Counted from the stretch's first letter, positions 33,430 to 43,483 are shown. The stretch: 64,000 nucleotides of DNA from an uncultured Aquimarina sp. (GCA_947500845.1 CANMTP010000003.1:186001-250000), one strand, 5' to 3'. Made by a program: numbers and translations. Notes: generated by a model not told the origin, from the sequence alone.

Positions 33430-34746
33430 ATGAAGGAGCTCATCGAAACTTTTTACACTGCACTGGATGATCACGATGTTGATACCATGATGACCTGTTA
33501 TCATGACGATATTGTTTTTGAAGATCCAATCTTCGGAAAACTAGAAGCGGAAAAGGCTAAAAAAGTTTGGTACTGGCTTTGTGAGAACGGAAAAGATCTC
33601 ACCGCAAAATTTTCAGATATAACTGTAGATGGAAATAAAGGATCTGTTTACTGGGAGGCACGATATACCTTTGGCGACAGGAAAAGACCTGTTCTTAACA
33701 AAGTTCACACCACTTTTGAGTTTAAAGACGGAAAGATTATAAAACATAATGATCATTTCAGTCTAAAACGATGGGCTTCACAAGCTATGGGTTGGAAAGG
33801 TAAAGCTCTGGGCGGTACTTCTTATTTTAAAAAAAAATTGCAACATAGGTCTGGTCGATTATTAGACAAATTTCAAGTAAGATCTCATCCTAACACCAAT
33901 AGAAAATCAACTTTCGGCAGTCCTTTGGTTGATGTGCAATGGTTATCAGATCACTTAGATGACCCGGATTTAGTCATTCTGGATGCCACAATTAAAAAGG
34001 AGACTTCAAAATATAAAGACGATATCTCAAAATTCAAGATAAAAGATGCACTTTTTTTTGACATCAAGAATACATTTTCAGAAACAACTAGTGATCTCCC
34101 GAATATGTTACCTTCTCCCGAGTATTTTGAAAAGGCATGTCGTACCCTTGGTATTAGTTCCCATCACAAGATTGTGGTGTATGACAAATTAGGAGTTTAC
34201 TCTAGCCCAAGAGTGTGGTGGATGTTTAAAGCTATGGGGCATCGGGATATTGCTGTTCTTGACGGGGGGTTGCCGGCATGGAGACGTGCTAATCTACCTT
34301 GTATTATAGAAACTAAACCTGCCAGTCGAAAACCAGGTAATTTTAGAGCTATGTTCGATCCCAAGCTCGTAACGAACTCAAAAAATATACTCGATGAAAT
34401 GGATAATAAAAATACCTTGATTCTAGATGCCCGATCGCAAGGTAGGTTTTTGGCGAAAGAGGCAGAGCCAAGGAAAAACTTAAAGGGTGGACACATCCCG
34501 AATTCTTTAAATTTACCTTATACCAAGGTTCAACATGATGGTAAAATGCTTCCGGTCGAAGAGCTAAAAGAAATTTTTAATGATTTTAATCTTGAAAAGA
34601 AAAAACTGATCTTTACTTGCGGATCAGGAATCACCGCATGCATTATCATGTTAGCTGCAGAGCTCGCAGGATATCAAAATGTGTCAGTTTATGATGGTTC
34701 CTGGAGCGAATGGGGACAACTAGACGGTGTTCCTATTACTTGTTAA
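33430..34746 (+). CDS. SnoaL-like domain fused to a mercaptopyruvate sulfurtransferase
   Basis: A 438-residue fusion. Residues 1-148 form a SnoaL/NTF2 domain paralogous to the preceding gene (RWASQAMGWKG shared). A linker (about 149-160, QVRSHPNTNRK) leads into a two-domain rhodanese: inactive N-terminal domain at about 163-290 (STFGSPLVDVQWLSDHL) and catalytic C-terminal domain at about 310-436, with the active Cys397 in FTCGSGITACI. The CGSG[IV]TA loop marks a 3-mercaptopyruvate sulfurtransferase more than a thiosulfate one. Free-standing sulfurtransferases usually begin just before the STFGSPLV segment, so here the NTF2 domain has been joined in frame. ATG at 33430. Confidence 0.85.
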   Translation: MKELIETFYTALDDHDVDTMMTCYHDDIVFEDPIFGKLEAEKAKKVWYWLCENGKDLTAKFSDITVDGNKGSVYWEARYTFGDRKRPVLNKVHTTFEFKDGKIIKHNDHFSLKRWASQAMGWKGKALGGTSYFKKKLQHRSGRLLDKFQVRSHPNTNRKSTFGSPLVDVQWLSDHLDDPDLVILDATIKKETSKYKDDISKFKIKDALFFDIKNTFSETTSDLPNMLPSPEYFEKACRTLGISSHHKIVVYDKLGVYSSPRVWWMFKAMGHRDIAVLDGGLPAWRRANLPCIIETKPASRKPGNFRAMFDPKLVTNSKNILDEMDNKNTLILDARSQGRFLAKEAEPRKNLKGGHIPNSLNLPYTKVQHDGKMLPVEELKEIFNDFNLEKKKLIFTCGSGITACIIMLAAELAGYQNVSVYDGSWSEWGQLDGVPITC

Positions 34747-34776
34747 TTACATACAAATATCACTTTTATCCAAAGC

Positions 34777-35877
34777 ATGAAATACTTTTCCCTTTTACTA
34801 TTGACTTTTTTATTCCTGTCGATACCTACTTTCTCTCAGCATTCAAAATTTACTTTAGATGACTTTTATTCCGATAATGCGGCACTAAATAGAACTGTAG
34901 ATTCTATTTTTAATACACTATCAGACCAACAAAAAGTAGCACAAATGATCATTAGCTGCACCGGGGAATTGGGAAAACCAGAAGCGGTGGTAAAAAAACT
35001 AGTAACAAATCAAATTATTGGTGGGGTGGTTTTTTTAAAAGGAAGTAAAAAAACACATGCCGAAACCATAGAAGAGCTTAATTCAATTTCAGAAAAGAAT
35101 AAAACGTTACCTCTTATCTTTAGTATGGATGCAGAGCCAAGTTTGTTTGCCAGTAGAATAAAGGGAGCACAAAATGTTGGTAAAACAATCGATATCAAAA
35201 CCCATGCTCAATCTGATGCTGTTGTAAATATTATTAATAGAGAACTCAAAGAAATTGGAGTACACCATAATTTTGCACCCGTTCTGGATATTAGTCCGAG
35301 TAACGAAGCCATAAAATCACGTAGTTATGGAAATAATAAAGATTCGGTGATTGAATTAGCCAATCGGTTTATAAAATGTACACAAGAAGGGGGTATCATT
35401 GCTACTGCAAAACATTTTCCCGGTCACGGACTCGTAAAAGGCGACACCCATAAGCAAAGTGTATATATTGATGGCCCGCTACAAGAAATTGATAACTACA
35501 AACCCATTATTGATGCTGGTGTGCTATCAATTATGATTGCCCATATTACTGTGGTGAATAATGATACGTTTGGAACTGACGGTTTACCGTCTAGTTGTTC
35601 AAGAAGAATCATTACTGATCTATTAAAAGACGGAATGTGCTTTGAAGGTATTTTGGTTTCTGACGCTCTTAATATTATGAAAGCCGTTACCATTCTCGAA
35701 AATGCTCCGCTTCTTGCCTCAAAAGCAGGATGTGATATGATTCTGATGCCTCAAGATGAAGAAAAAACCATGAATTCTATTCTTTCCGAAATAAAAACCG
35801 ATCCAGACTATCATAAACAAGTGACCAAATCTGTGAAGAAGATTTTAAGGCTGAAAATCTGCTCAGGGATTATATAG
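34777..35877 (+). CDS. Glycoside hydrolase family 3 protein (NagZ-like)
   Basis: A 366-residue exported protein with a signal peptide (LLLLTFLFLSIPTFSQHS). The GH3 N-terminal barrel shows AQMIISCTGELG, IFSMDAEPSLFASR, the conserved KHFPGHGLVKGDTH (about 209-222) and VSDALNIMKAV, whose Asp is the expected nucleophile. These point to a beta-N-acetylhexosaminidase of the NagZ type, which trims N-acetylglucosamine from peptidoglycan fragments; exported homologues are common in Bacteroidota. The DSDDL variant of classic NagZ is here SDALN. It follows the fusion gene by 30 nt. Confidence 0.82.
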   Translation: MKYFSLLLLTFLFLSIPTFSQHSKFTLDDFYSDNAALNRTVDSIFNTLSDQQKVAQMIISCTGELGKPEAVVKKLVTNQIIGGVVFLKGSKKTHAETIEELNSISEKNKTLPLIFSMDAEPSLFASRIKGAQNVGKTIDIKTHAQSDAVVNIINRELKEIGVHHNFAPVLDISPSNEAIKSRSYGNNKDSVIELANRFIKCTQEGGIIATAKHFPGHGLVKGDTHKQSVYIDGPLQEIDNYKPIIDAGVLSIMIAHITVVNNDTFGTDGLPSSCSRRIITDLLKDGMCFEGILVSDALNIMKAVTILENAPLLASKAGCDMILMPQDEEKTMNSILSEIKTDPDYHKQVTKSVKKILRLKICSGII

Positions 35878-35958
35878 CTAAATTATTTATAGAAGATATC
35901 ATCATTGTTATCAAGTTATACTAAAAAAGAGTTTACTTTTTTTCGAAAAAATCATACC

Positions 35959-36369
35959 ATGAATAATCAAAAAGGACTAGCACTATGGCATCAATTTGTA
36001 AATTATAGAGATACATCAAGACTAGATGATCTTATAGCAGACGATGCGATATTGCATTCCCCTGTAGTATGGACACCGCAGAAGGGAAAGAAGATTGTAA
36101 ATATTTATCTTACCGCTGCGGCCAGTATCATTGCCAATGAGAATTTTAAATATGTGAGAGAAGTGACTAATAAAGAGCATAGTATATTAGAATTTAGCAC
36201 TGTAATCGAGGGCGTTACTGTAGAGGGCGTCGATATGCTTACTTTTGATAAAGAGGGGAAATTAAAAGATATCAAAGTAATGCTTCGCCCCCTAAAAGGA
36301 ATACAGATTGTACATCAAAAGATGGGGGAATTTCTGGAACGTATGAAAAAACAGTTAGGTGCACTGTAG
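35959..36369 (+). CDS. SnoaL-like small protein
   Basis: A 136-residue NTF2-fold protein starting at the ATG 35959 (MNNQKGLALWHQFVNYRD); the frame upstream to 35905 lacks a good start. Typical features are DDLIADDAILHSP, a helix with FKYVREVT and the FDKEGKLKDIKVMLRP strand. It is shorter than the other two SnoaL proteins nearby and not obviously from the same duplication. Its function is unknown; such proteins include ketosteroid isomerase-like enzymes and binding proteins. It lies 81 nt past the GH3 gene, so weak linkage is possible. Confidence 0.75.
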   Translation: MNNQKGLALWHQFVNYRDTSRLDDLIADDAILHSPVVWTPQKGKKIVNIYLTAAASIIANENFKYVREVTNKEHSILEFSTVIEGVTVEGVDMLTFDKEGKLKDIKVMLRPLKGIQIVHQKMGEFLERMKKQLGAL

Positions 36370-36511
36370 CATCAATTTATCTTCCAAAGGAGAAGTTTAG
36401 TCTGTAAACCCATCAAAAACAAGCTACTCTTACGTGATTTTAACTTTTTATTCTTAAAGTGGTATTGCTCAAGTTTAGTATCTTTCTCGCATCAATCAAA
36501 GAGAAATACCT

Positions 36512-39500
36512 ATGTTCAAATCATTCTTATCTTCACTCTCCTGTTTTTTATTGATTTTTATACCTTCATCGATATATGCTCAAGAAGCATTTTTTACGCT
36601 AGACCCAACACTTACTCCAGATGGAAAAACTATTATTTTTAGCTATGACGGAGATTTATGGAAAGTACCCATTTACGGTGGAGAGGCAGCTAGATTAACA
36701 GGTATGAGAGGCGACGAAACATTGCCAAGAGTTTCACCTGATGGACAATGGATTGCTTTTAGTGCTACCCAATATGGTAATAAAGATATTTATATTATGC
36801 CTATAGAAGGCGGAGAAATTCGACAACTTACCTTTCATGATACAAACGATGATGTAGATAGTTGGTCGTGGGATTCAGAAAAAATATACTTTACATCATC
36901 TAGAGAAAATCGCTATACCGGATACGAAATTACCGCTTCTGGTGGCACACCCACTCGCCTCTTCCCTAATTATTTTAATACTACCCATAATATTGCCGTA
37001 CATCCAATTACTAGTGAAATTTTCTTTAATGAAAGCTGGGAAAGCAAAAGTTTTACTCATAGAAAGAGATATAAAGGAGATTATAATCCAGATATAAAAT
37101 CTTATAACCCGAAAACTAAAGAGTATAAAGAATATACAACCTACAGAGGAAAAGATTTTTGGCCAACTCTCGATAAAAACGGGATTCTTTATTTTGTTTC
37201 AGACGAAGCCAACGGAGAATACAATCTTTATACCTTCAAAGACAATAAAAAAACAGCATTAACCACATTTAGTACCTCTGTCAAACGACCACAAGTAAGT
37301 GCAAATGGAAATAAAATAATATTTGGTAAGGATTACCAAATCTACAGCTACGATAAGACTTCTGGTACTTCAAAAAAAGTACCTATCAAAATCTATCGCA
37401 ATAATACCTTAAACAAAACTCAGGACTTTCAAGTGAAAGGAAAAATTTCTTATTTTGACGTCTCTTCAGATGGAAAAAAAATAGCCTTTGTTTCCAGAGG
37501 AAGATTGTTCGTTTCTGATCATAAAGGAAAATTTATAAAACAAATTCCTGTCAATCCTAATGAGCGTGTGGTAGAAGTAAAATGGCTTGACGACGATAGA
37601 ACTTTACTGTATAATCAAACCTATAATGGGTATTTAAATTTATTTACGATTTCGGCTGACGGAAAAGGAAAGGAAAAACAAATCACCAATGAGACAAGAA
37701 ATAATGTAAATATAGAGCTAAATCCAGAGTCTTCGCTTGCGGCCTATATAAGCGGAAGGGACGAATTACGACTTCTCGATTTAAAAAGTCTTAAAAGCAC
37801 AATGGTGGTGAAAGATGAATTTTGGGCACTTTATGCTCCACAACCCAAATTTTCTCCCAACGGACAATATTTGGTTTATAACGCCATTCGCAATTTTGAA
37901 AATGACATTTTTATCTATCATATCTCTTCAAAAAAAGTACTAAACGCAAGTCAAACCGGAGTGACCGAAAATAGCCCCTATTGGTCTCCCGATGGAAAAT
38001 ATATATACTTTACCTCTAATTTAACCCAGCCCAGTTATCCTTACGGGTTAAGAGAAGCTAACATCTACCGTATGGCTCTTGATAAATATGAAGTCCCCTA
38101 TACTTCTGCAAAGTTTGACGAGCTATTTCGTGAAAAGAAGGATAAAGACAAGGATGAAAAAAACGAGGAGAAGAAGAAAGAAGACAAAACAGAAGAAGTT
38201 AAAATTACTATTAATGAAAGGGGATTGATGGATCGTCTAGAGCGTGTGGGTCCAGAATTTGGGTTTCAAGGAGGTGGTCCGGTAGTTATTTCAAAAGAAG
38301 ATGCATCCTATGTGTTTTATATTTCTAATCATGATCAAGGCGATTCAAAATTATGGAAAACAACGATAACACCTTTTGAAAAAAACAAAACCGAAAAAGT
38401 CGGAGACGATAAAATCTCAAGCTATCAAATAGCTTCAGGAAATGATAGTCATTATGTATTACTAGATGGTCATCTTTATACATTGGATATTGAAAGTAAC
38501 AAAATTGATAAAATTGAAATTGATTTTAAATTTAGAAAGGCATTATTAGAAGAATTTAAACAAATGTTTGAAGAGGCCTGGGCCGGTTTCGAAGAGAATT
38601 TTTATGATGGCGATTTTCATGGTGAAGATTGGAAAAAACTTAAAAAAAGATATGCTGCATACTTGCCCTATATAACCAATCGCTCTCACTTAAGATTACT
38701 TTTTAACGATATGCTTGGTGAATTAAACACCTCTCATTTTGGATTTCGCTCTACCGGTAAAGAAGAGAAAGAATTCTATAAAACCCACACGTTATCAACC
38801 GGAATCGTATTCTCAAAAAACGACCCGTATATCGTAGAAAGAATTGTTACAGACAGCCCCTCAGATATTACTAATAAAAATATAAAACCCGGAGATCGAC
38901 TAGTAGCCGTAAATGGAAAAAAAATCAATCCAAATAATAATCGAGAATCATACTTTACACAACCTTCTTTAGATAAAGAGATGCAGTTAACTCTCGATCG
39001 CAAAGGACAACAGGTTACTGTAGAATTACATCCAATCACATCCAACAAACTAAGAAGCCTGTTATATGATGAGTGGGTAGATAATAACCAGAAATATATA
39101 GATCGTAAAAGCAATAAAAAAATTGCCTATGTTCATATGAAAAATATGGGACGCAGCGAATTAAATAATTTTAAGAAAGAAATGGTGTCTGAAGCATACA
39201 AAAGAGATGCCCTAATTCTAGATTTAAGGAATAATACCGGTGGTAACGTACATGATGAAGTATTAAAGTTCTTATCACAGAAACCATATCTTAAATGGAA
39301 ATATAGAGATGGGGAGCTCACACCGCAACCTAATTTTGGCCCTGCAGCCAAACCAATTGTTCTTTTGATCAATGAGCAGTCGTTAAGTGATGCCGAAATG
39401 ACCTCTGCGGGCTTTAAGCAATTAGGACTAGGAAAAATTATTGGTACAGAAACATATCGTTGGATTATTTTTACTTCTGGAAAAGGTTTGGTCGATGGGT

Positions 39501-39673
39501 CATTTTATCGCTTACCTTCTTGGGGTTGCTATACACTTGATGGTAAAAATTTAGAAAAAACCGGTGTACAGCCAGATATCTATGTAAAGGAAAACTTTAA
39601 GCATCGTTTAGAAAAAAACCAACCTCAATTAGACAGAGCATTATCAGAAATAAAGAAGCAGCTTCATAATTAA
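36512..39673 (+). CDS. Tricorn-like S41 peptidase, exported
   Basis: A 1053-residue periplasmic or secreted protease with a signal peptide (FLLIFIPSSIYAQEAFF). A beta-propeller of PD40 repeats spans about 30-500 (GGEAARLTGMRGDETLPRVS, LVSPDGQ-like WSPDGKYIYFTSN). A charged Lys/Glu linker is at about 540-570, a second propeller-like part follows, a PDZ domain lies at about 770-860 (KPGDRLVAVNGKKI) and the S41 catalytic domain near 880-1040. The likely nucleophile is Ser959 in SLSDAEMTSAG. The design matches tricorn-core proteases that cut peptides. No partner operon gene is seen; it stands alone between 142-nt and 84-nt gaps. Confidence 0.88.
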   Translation: MFKSFLSSLSCFLLIFIPSSIYAQEAFFTLDPTLTPDGKTIIFSYDGDLWKVPIYGGEAARLTGMRGDETLPRVSPDGQWIAFSATQYGNKDIYIMPIEGGEIRQLTFHDTNDDVDSWSWDSEKIYFTSSRENRYTGYEITASGGTPTRLFPNYFNTTHNIAVHPITSEIFFNESWESKSFTHRKRYKGDYNPDIKSYNPKTKEYKEYTTYRGKDFWPTLDKNGILYFVSDEANGEYNLYTFKDNKKTALTTFSTSVKRPQVSANGNKIIFGKDYQIYSYDKTSGTSKKVPIKIYRNNTLNKTQDFQVKGKISYFDVSSDGKKIAFVSRGRLFVSDHKGKFIKQIPVNPNERVVEVKWLDDDRTLLYNQTYNGYLNLFTISADGKGKEKQITNETRNNVNIELNPESSLAAYISGRDELRLLDLKSLKSTMVVKDEFWALYAPQPKFSPNGQYLVYNAIRNFENDIFIYHISSKKVLNASQTGVTENSPYWSPDGKYIYFTSNLTQPSYPYGLREANIYRMALDKYEVPYTSAKFDELFREKKDKDKDEKNEEKKKEDKTEEVKITINERGLMDRLERVGPEFGFQGGGPVVISKEDASYVFYISNHDQGDSKLWKTTITPFEKNKTEKVGDDKISSYQIASGNDSHYVLLDGHLYTLDIESNKIDKIEIDFKFRKALLEEFKQMFEEAWAGFEENFYDGDFHGEDWKKLKKRYAAYLPYITNRSHLRLLFNDMLGELNTSHFGFRSTGKEEKEFYKTHTLSTGIVFSKNDPYIVERIVTDSPSDITNKNIKPGDRLVAVNGKKINPNNNRESYFTQPSLDKEMQLTLDRKGQQVTVELHPITSNKLRSLLYDEWVDNNQKYIDRKSNKKIAYVHMKNMGRSELNNFKKEMVSEAYKRDALILDLRNNTGGNVHDEVLKFLSQKPYLKWKYRDGELTPQPNFGPAAKPIVLLINEQSLSDAEMTSAGFKQLGLGKIIGTETYRWIIFTSGKGLVDGSFYRLPSWGCYTLDGKNLEKTGVQPDIYVKENFKHRLEKNQPQLDRALSEIKKQLHN

Positions 39674-39757
39674 AAGAAGTATTTTTATATTGAAATACAT
39701 AGAATTTTAATCTAGATAAAGATCGCTAACCATAGTATTGATATTAAACTGCTTGAT

Positions 39758-40468
39758 ATGATCAAAAAAGTGTTGATTGGTTTATGGGGAATAACATTAC
39801 TTTTTTGCTGTTGTTCGTCAAATTCTGAATCCCAGGCAATCGAACCTGAAATCGAATCAGAAAATGATCAAACTCAGACATTTTCTTTTCTTGCATTGGG
39901 AGATTCATATACTATTGGTCAAGGAGTGAAACAGGAAGAAAGCTGGCCATATCAATTAAAAACTGCTACGAGAACTTCAAAAAATAAAATTGAAAATCTT
40001 ACTGTTATAGCAAGGACAGGATGGACCACAACTGATCTCCTGGACGCGATACAAGAACAATCACCATCAAATCATGATTTAGTATCATTGTTGATAGGAG
40101 TGAATAATCAATTTCAAGGAGGTAGTTTCTCAACATTTCAAGAAGAGTTTGATGTATTACTTGATATTGCAATTAATTTGGCTAATTCTAATACAAAGGT
40201 AATGGTGGTTTCTATTCCAGATTACGGTGTTACTCCTTTTGGCATAAATAATAGTGAAACTATAGCAAAAGAGCTTGATAATTACAATGAATACATCAAA
40301 CAGCAATGTACAGCGAACGAAATAGCGTTTGTAGATGTTACTACTATTTCCAGAAATCTAGGAGCTTCAGAAAATGCTCTAGCAGATGACCGCTTACATC
40401 CTAGTGGCTATCAGTATAACTTATGGGTAGAAAAAATGATTCCGATTATAGAAGAAATTTTAAAATGA
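39758..40468 (+). CDS. SGNH/GDSL-family hydrolase, lipoprotein
   Basis: A 236-residue lipoprotein (GLWGITLLFCCCSSN; any of the three Cys could carry the lipid, the first matching LFC best). The SGNH hydrolase core begins at about 45: block I FLALGDSYTIGQGV with the nucleophile Ser, block III SLLIGVNNQFQG and block V DDRLHPSGYQY with the Asp-His pair. Esterases, lipases and carbohydrate esterases share this fold; the substrate cannot be read. It converges with dprA (48 nt), and no terminator hairpin was seen between them. Confidence 0.87.
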   Translation: MIKKVLIGLWGITLLFCCCSSNSESQAIEPEIESENDQTQTFSFLALGDSYTIGQGVKQEESWPYQLKTATRTSKNKIENLTVIARTGWTTTDLLDAIQEQSPSNHDLVSLLIGVNNQFQGGSFSTFQEEFDVLLDIAINLANSNTKVMVVSIPDYGVTPFGINNSETIAKELDNYNEYIKQQCTANEIAFVDVTTISRNLGASENALADDRLHPSGYQYNLWVEKMIPIIEEILK

Positions 40469-40516
40469 ATTTTAGAAGTAACAAATCGTATGGTCCTTGT
40501 TTCTGGTTAGAATAGT

Positions 40517-41620
40517 TTAAATCGCTTCAAATAACTTACCCGGTAAAGGTTTGATCACTCCTTTAAGCTCCATATTTAATAAAATAGAGGCGGCTTTGAA
40601 TGTTGGGATCTGGCACTGTAATGCAATGATATCTAACAATTCTTTTCCATTATTATTTAAAAAGGTATAGATTTTCTTTTCGTCACCCTCTAGTTCTACA
40701 AACAGCTTTTTCTGCACTGTGGGTTTCTCTTTTTCTTCTAACTCCCAGTTGAGCATATAGATTAAATCCACTGCATTAGTAAGCATATGGGCTCTTTGCG
40801 TTTTTATGAGCATATTACATCCCTTGCTTAGAGCATCATTTGCTCTACCAGGGACTGCAAATACTTCACGATTATATGAATTGGCAATATCGGCCGTAAC
40901 AAGCGAACCTCCTTTATCGGCACTCTCGATTACTACAGTAGCTTCACTAAGTCCTGCAATAATACGATTGCGGCCCAAAAAGTTTTTTCGATCAAAGGTA
41001 TCGGTACTCCAAAAATCTGTAAAAAACCCACCGTTTTCTTCAATCTGAGATACGTACTTTTTATGAGCTTTTGGATAGATTTGATTCAGTCCATGAGCCA
41101 AACAACCTATGGTTTGTAAATTGTGTTGTACTGCCGCTCTCTGTGCCGTAATATCAACTCCATATGCAAAACCCGATACAATAACGGGGTCGATAGGTGC
41201 AATAGCCTCGATCAATTCTTCACAAAACCGAACCCCATAGCTAGTGACTTTTCGAGTACCAACGATACTTACTATTTTCTTGTTTAGTAGATTGATATTT
41301 CCACGGCCAAAAAGTACTACAGGGCCATCAATACAATGCTTTAATTTTTCGGGATAATCAGGCTGGTCATATACCCAATAATTAATCTTGTTTTCTGTAA
41401 TAAATTCTAATTCATTTTCTGCGGCCTTACAATGACCTGGATTATGAAGATCCTTTATTTTTATAGCACCAATACCATCAATTTTTAACAAATTACTCGG
41501 TTTTTCAGCAAGAACTTCTTCTGCCGAACCTATTTCACGTATCAGTTTTTTGATAGAATTATCCCCTAGATTTGCTACTTTTTTGAGTCTAAGTAGTGCA
41601 ATTAGTTTTTCGACGGTCAT
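40517..41620 (-). CDS. dprA: DNA-processing protein DprA
   Basis: Loads RecA on incoming single-stranded DNA during natural transformation. The 367-residue protein has a N-terminal helix-hairpin region (about 1-70), the Rossmann-like DprA domain (about 80-290) with GTRKVTSYGVRF, SGFAYGVDITAQRAA, CLAHGLNQIYP and GGSLVTADIANSYNR, and a C-terminal winged helix (about 305-367). All the core motifs are intact, so it should work. The gene is divergent from the HU-CCDC81/SPOR gene. ATG at 41620. Confidence 0.93.
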   Translation of the reverse strand: MTVEKLIALLRLKKVANLGDNSIKKLIREIGSAEEVLAEKPSNLLKIDGIGAIKIKDLHNPGHCKAAENELEFITENKINYWVYDQPDYPEKLKHCIDGPVVLFGRGNINLLNKKIVSIVGTRKVTSYGVRFCEELIEAIAPIDPVIVSGFAYGVDITAQRAAVQHNLQTIGCLAHGLNQIYPKAHKKYVSQIEENGGFFTDFWSTDTFDRKNFLGRNRIIAGLSEATVVIESADKGGSLVTADIANSYNREVFAVPGRANDALSKGCNMLIKTQRAHMLTNAVDLIYMLNWELEEKEKPTVQKKLFVELEGDEKKIYTFLNNNGKELLDIIALQCQIPTFKAASILLNMELKGVIKPLPGKLFEAI

Positions 41621-41688
41621 GTAATATTTTATATGTCAACGCAAGAAACAAAAAAAAACAAAACTGTTAATAAATTTGTAAGCCATTG

Positions 41689-41719
41689 TTTTAATGACTT
41701 TCATTTTTTTTTACCTTTG
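41689..41719 (+). promoter_or_regulatory. Promoter of the CCDC81/SPOR gene
   Basis: TACCTTTG (41712-41719) is an exact TAnnTTTG. The -33 region at 41689-41692 is TTTT, 19 nt upstream, following TTG. A start near 41726 leaves about 40 nt of leader before the ATG at 41766. Confidence 0.5.
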
Positions 41720-41765
41720 GGTTCTAACCGCACACTGTTAAAACAGCATATTTTAGAAGGGGATA

Positions 41766-42767
41766 ATGAACAATACAGCCAAGTACATAAGCGAATTATT
41801 ATATAGATATGAATGTGTAATTTTACCGGGTTTTGGAGCATTTTTAACAAGACGTCAGCCAGCTGAGATTCAAGAATCTACCCATTCGTTTTTTCCTCCT
41901 CAAAAACTCATTTCGTTTAACAGTCAATTGAAAAATAATGATGGTTTATTAGCAAATTATATTGCTTCTTCAGAAAATATCTCCTATACCGATGCTGTAG
42001 CTAAAATTCAGCGTTATGTCTTGTACCTAAATGAAAAGATGGCACAAGGGCAGCGTTTAGAATTAGAGAATATAGGAGCGTTTTTTACCTCTGTAGAAGA
42101 CACTTTACAGTTTGAACCCTTGCAAGAAGTAAATTATCTTACTGAAGCTTTTGGATTACATACTTTTGTGTCCCCGACCATCAAACGTGAGATTAAGGTA
42201 AAGCGTGAAGCATATAAAGAAGAGGTTGAAGCTCTTGAAGAGGTTACTCCTCTAGCTTTTACGCCAGAAAAACGTCGTGAGCGTCCATATTTACAATACG
42301 CGGCAACCGCTGCTATCATCTTAGGAATTGGTGGGTTCTTTGGTTTGAAGCAAATTAGTGATAATACCATAAGCTACAACAATCAGGAGTGGAAAAAAGC
42401 TAATGCCGAAATTGAAAACAGAATTCAAGAGGCAACATTTGAGATTTCAAATCCACTACCAGCGATTACCTTAAATCTTACTAAAGAAGAATCGACTAAG
42501 ACTGCTGAATCGAAAAATGAATCTGAGGTCGTAACAGGAAAATATCATGTTGTTGCTGGTGCTTTTAGAATTGCATCAAATGCCGATAAAAAAGTGAGAA
42601 AACTTAAAGCTAAAGGTTTTGATGCACGTCTTATCGGGGTAAACAAATATGGTCTTCATCAAGTGGTTTATCAAAGTTACTCAGATCGAATAGAAGCATT
42701 ACAAGCACTTCGAAAAATAAAAAGAGAGGAAAGTCCAAGGGCCTGGTTATTGGTTCAGGAACTCTAA
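41766..42767 (+). CDS. HU-CCDC81-like and SPOR domain membrane protein
   Basis: A 333-residue protein with an N-terminal HU-CCDC81-like domain (about 1-125; ISELLYRYECVILPGFGAF), a single membrane helix at about 175-195 (YAATAAIILGIGGFFGL) and a C-terminal SPOR domain (about 255-333; YHVVAGAFRIASNADKKVRK and a closing WLLVQEL). SPOR domains bind denuded glycan strands at the division site, so this is a predicted envelope/septum protein of a type common in Bacteroidota. The HU-like part may bind DNA or form filaments. Divergent from dprA. Confidence 0.85.
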   Translation: MNNTAKYISELLYRYECVILPGFGAFLTRRQPAEIQESTHSFFPPQKLISFNSQLKNNDGLLANYIASSENISYTDAVAKIQRYVLYLNEKMAQGQRLELENIGAFFTSVEDTLQFEPLQEVNYLTEAFGLHTFVSPTIKREIKVKREAYKEEVEALEEVTPLAFTPEKRRERPYLQYAATAAIILGIGGFFGLKQISDNTISYNNQEWKKANAEIENRIQEATFEISNPLPAITLNLTKEESTKTAESKNESEVVTGKYHVVAGAFRIASNADKKVRKLKAKGFDARLIGVNKYGLHQVVYQSYSDRIEALQALRKIKREESPRAWLLVQEL

Positions 42768-42946
42768 TTTCTTATATTTTTTCTTTCAAAGAAATGTAGA
42801 CAACATTTCATTATTTTTAAGATTTTTTTCGTTTTTTATTGATATTCGTACTTTTTGAATAAAATCTACACCAAATTCGCATTCAAGCAATTTTTCAAGT
42901 AATACACTTTTATTCTACTGTATAGTAATAGTTATTTCTGCGTGAT

Positions 42947-42954
42947 TATCTTTG
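42947..42954 (+). promoter_or_regulatory. Possible -7 element for the thioesterase gene
   Basis: TATCTTTG is an exact TAnnTTTG, 19 nt before the ATG at 42974. A clear -33 TTTG is missing at the usual distance. Confidence 0.35.
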
Positions 42955-42973
42955 CCAAAAAAATACACTGTAT

Positions 42974-43483
42974 ATGAAAGCCAGGCACCCATCGGAATCT
43001 CTTGCTATACTTACCGATTTTGTACTAACCGGAGAAACTAATTCTCTAAACAACCTATTTGGCGGAGAGCTATTGGCTCGAATGGACCGTGCTGCTGGTA
43101 TTGCTGCTGGCAGACATTCAAGAAGAGTTGTAGTTACTGCATCTGTGAACCATGTGGCTTTCAATAAAGCAATTCCGTTAGGTAGTGTTGTAACTGTAGA
43201 GGCAAAAGTTTCAAGAGCTTTTACCTCGTCTATGGAAGTATATATTGATGTTTGGGTAGAAGATCGTCAAAGTGGAGATAAGACAAAAGCCAATGAGGCT
43301 ATTTATACCTTTGTTGCCGTAAATGAATCTGGGAATCCAGTAGAGGTGCCTCCAATAGAACCTCAGACCGATCTCGAAAAAGAACGATATGATGCAGCCT
43401 TGCGTCGCAAGCAACTTAGCCTAGTACTTGCCGGTAAAATGAAACCAAATGATGCTACAGAGTTAAAGGCATTATTCATCTAA
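42974..43483 (+). CDS. Acyl-CoA thioesterase (hotdog fold, YciA-like)
   Basis: A 169-residue hotdog enzyme that splits acyl-CoA to free acid and CoA. Key stretches are NNLFGGELLARMDRAAGIAA, the helix-containing motif of the acyl-CoA hydrolase family, HSRRVVVTASVNHVAFNKAI and EAKVSRAFTSSMEVYIDVW. The acidic residue after the helix (LLARMD) is the expected general base. It is cytoplasmic and its chain length preference is unknown. No close partner; the small membrane peptide follows 92 nt later. Confidence 0.87.
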   Translation: MKARHPSESLAILTDFVLTGETNSLNNLFGGELLARMDRAAGIAAGRHSRRVVVTASVNHVAFNKAIPLGSVVTVEAKVSRAFTSSMEVYIDVWVEDRQSGDKTKANEAIYTFVAVNESGNPVEVPPIEPQTDLEKERYDAALRRKQLSLVLAGKMKPNDATELKALFI

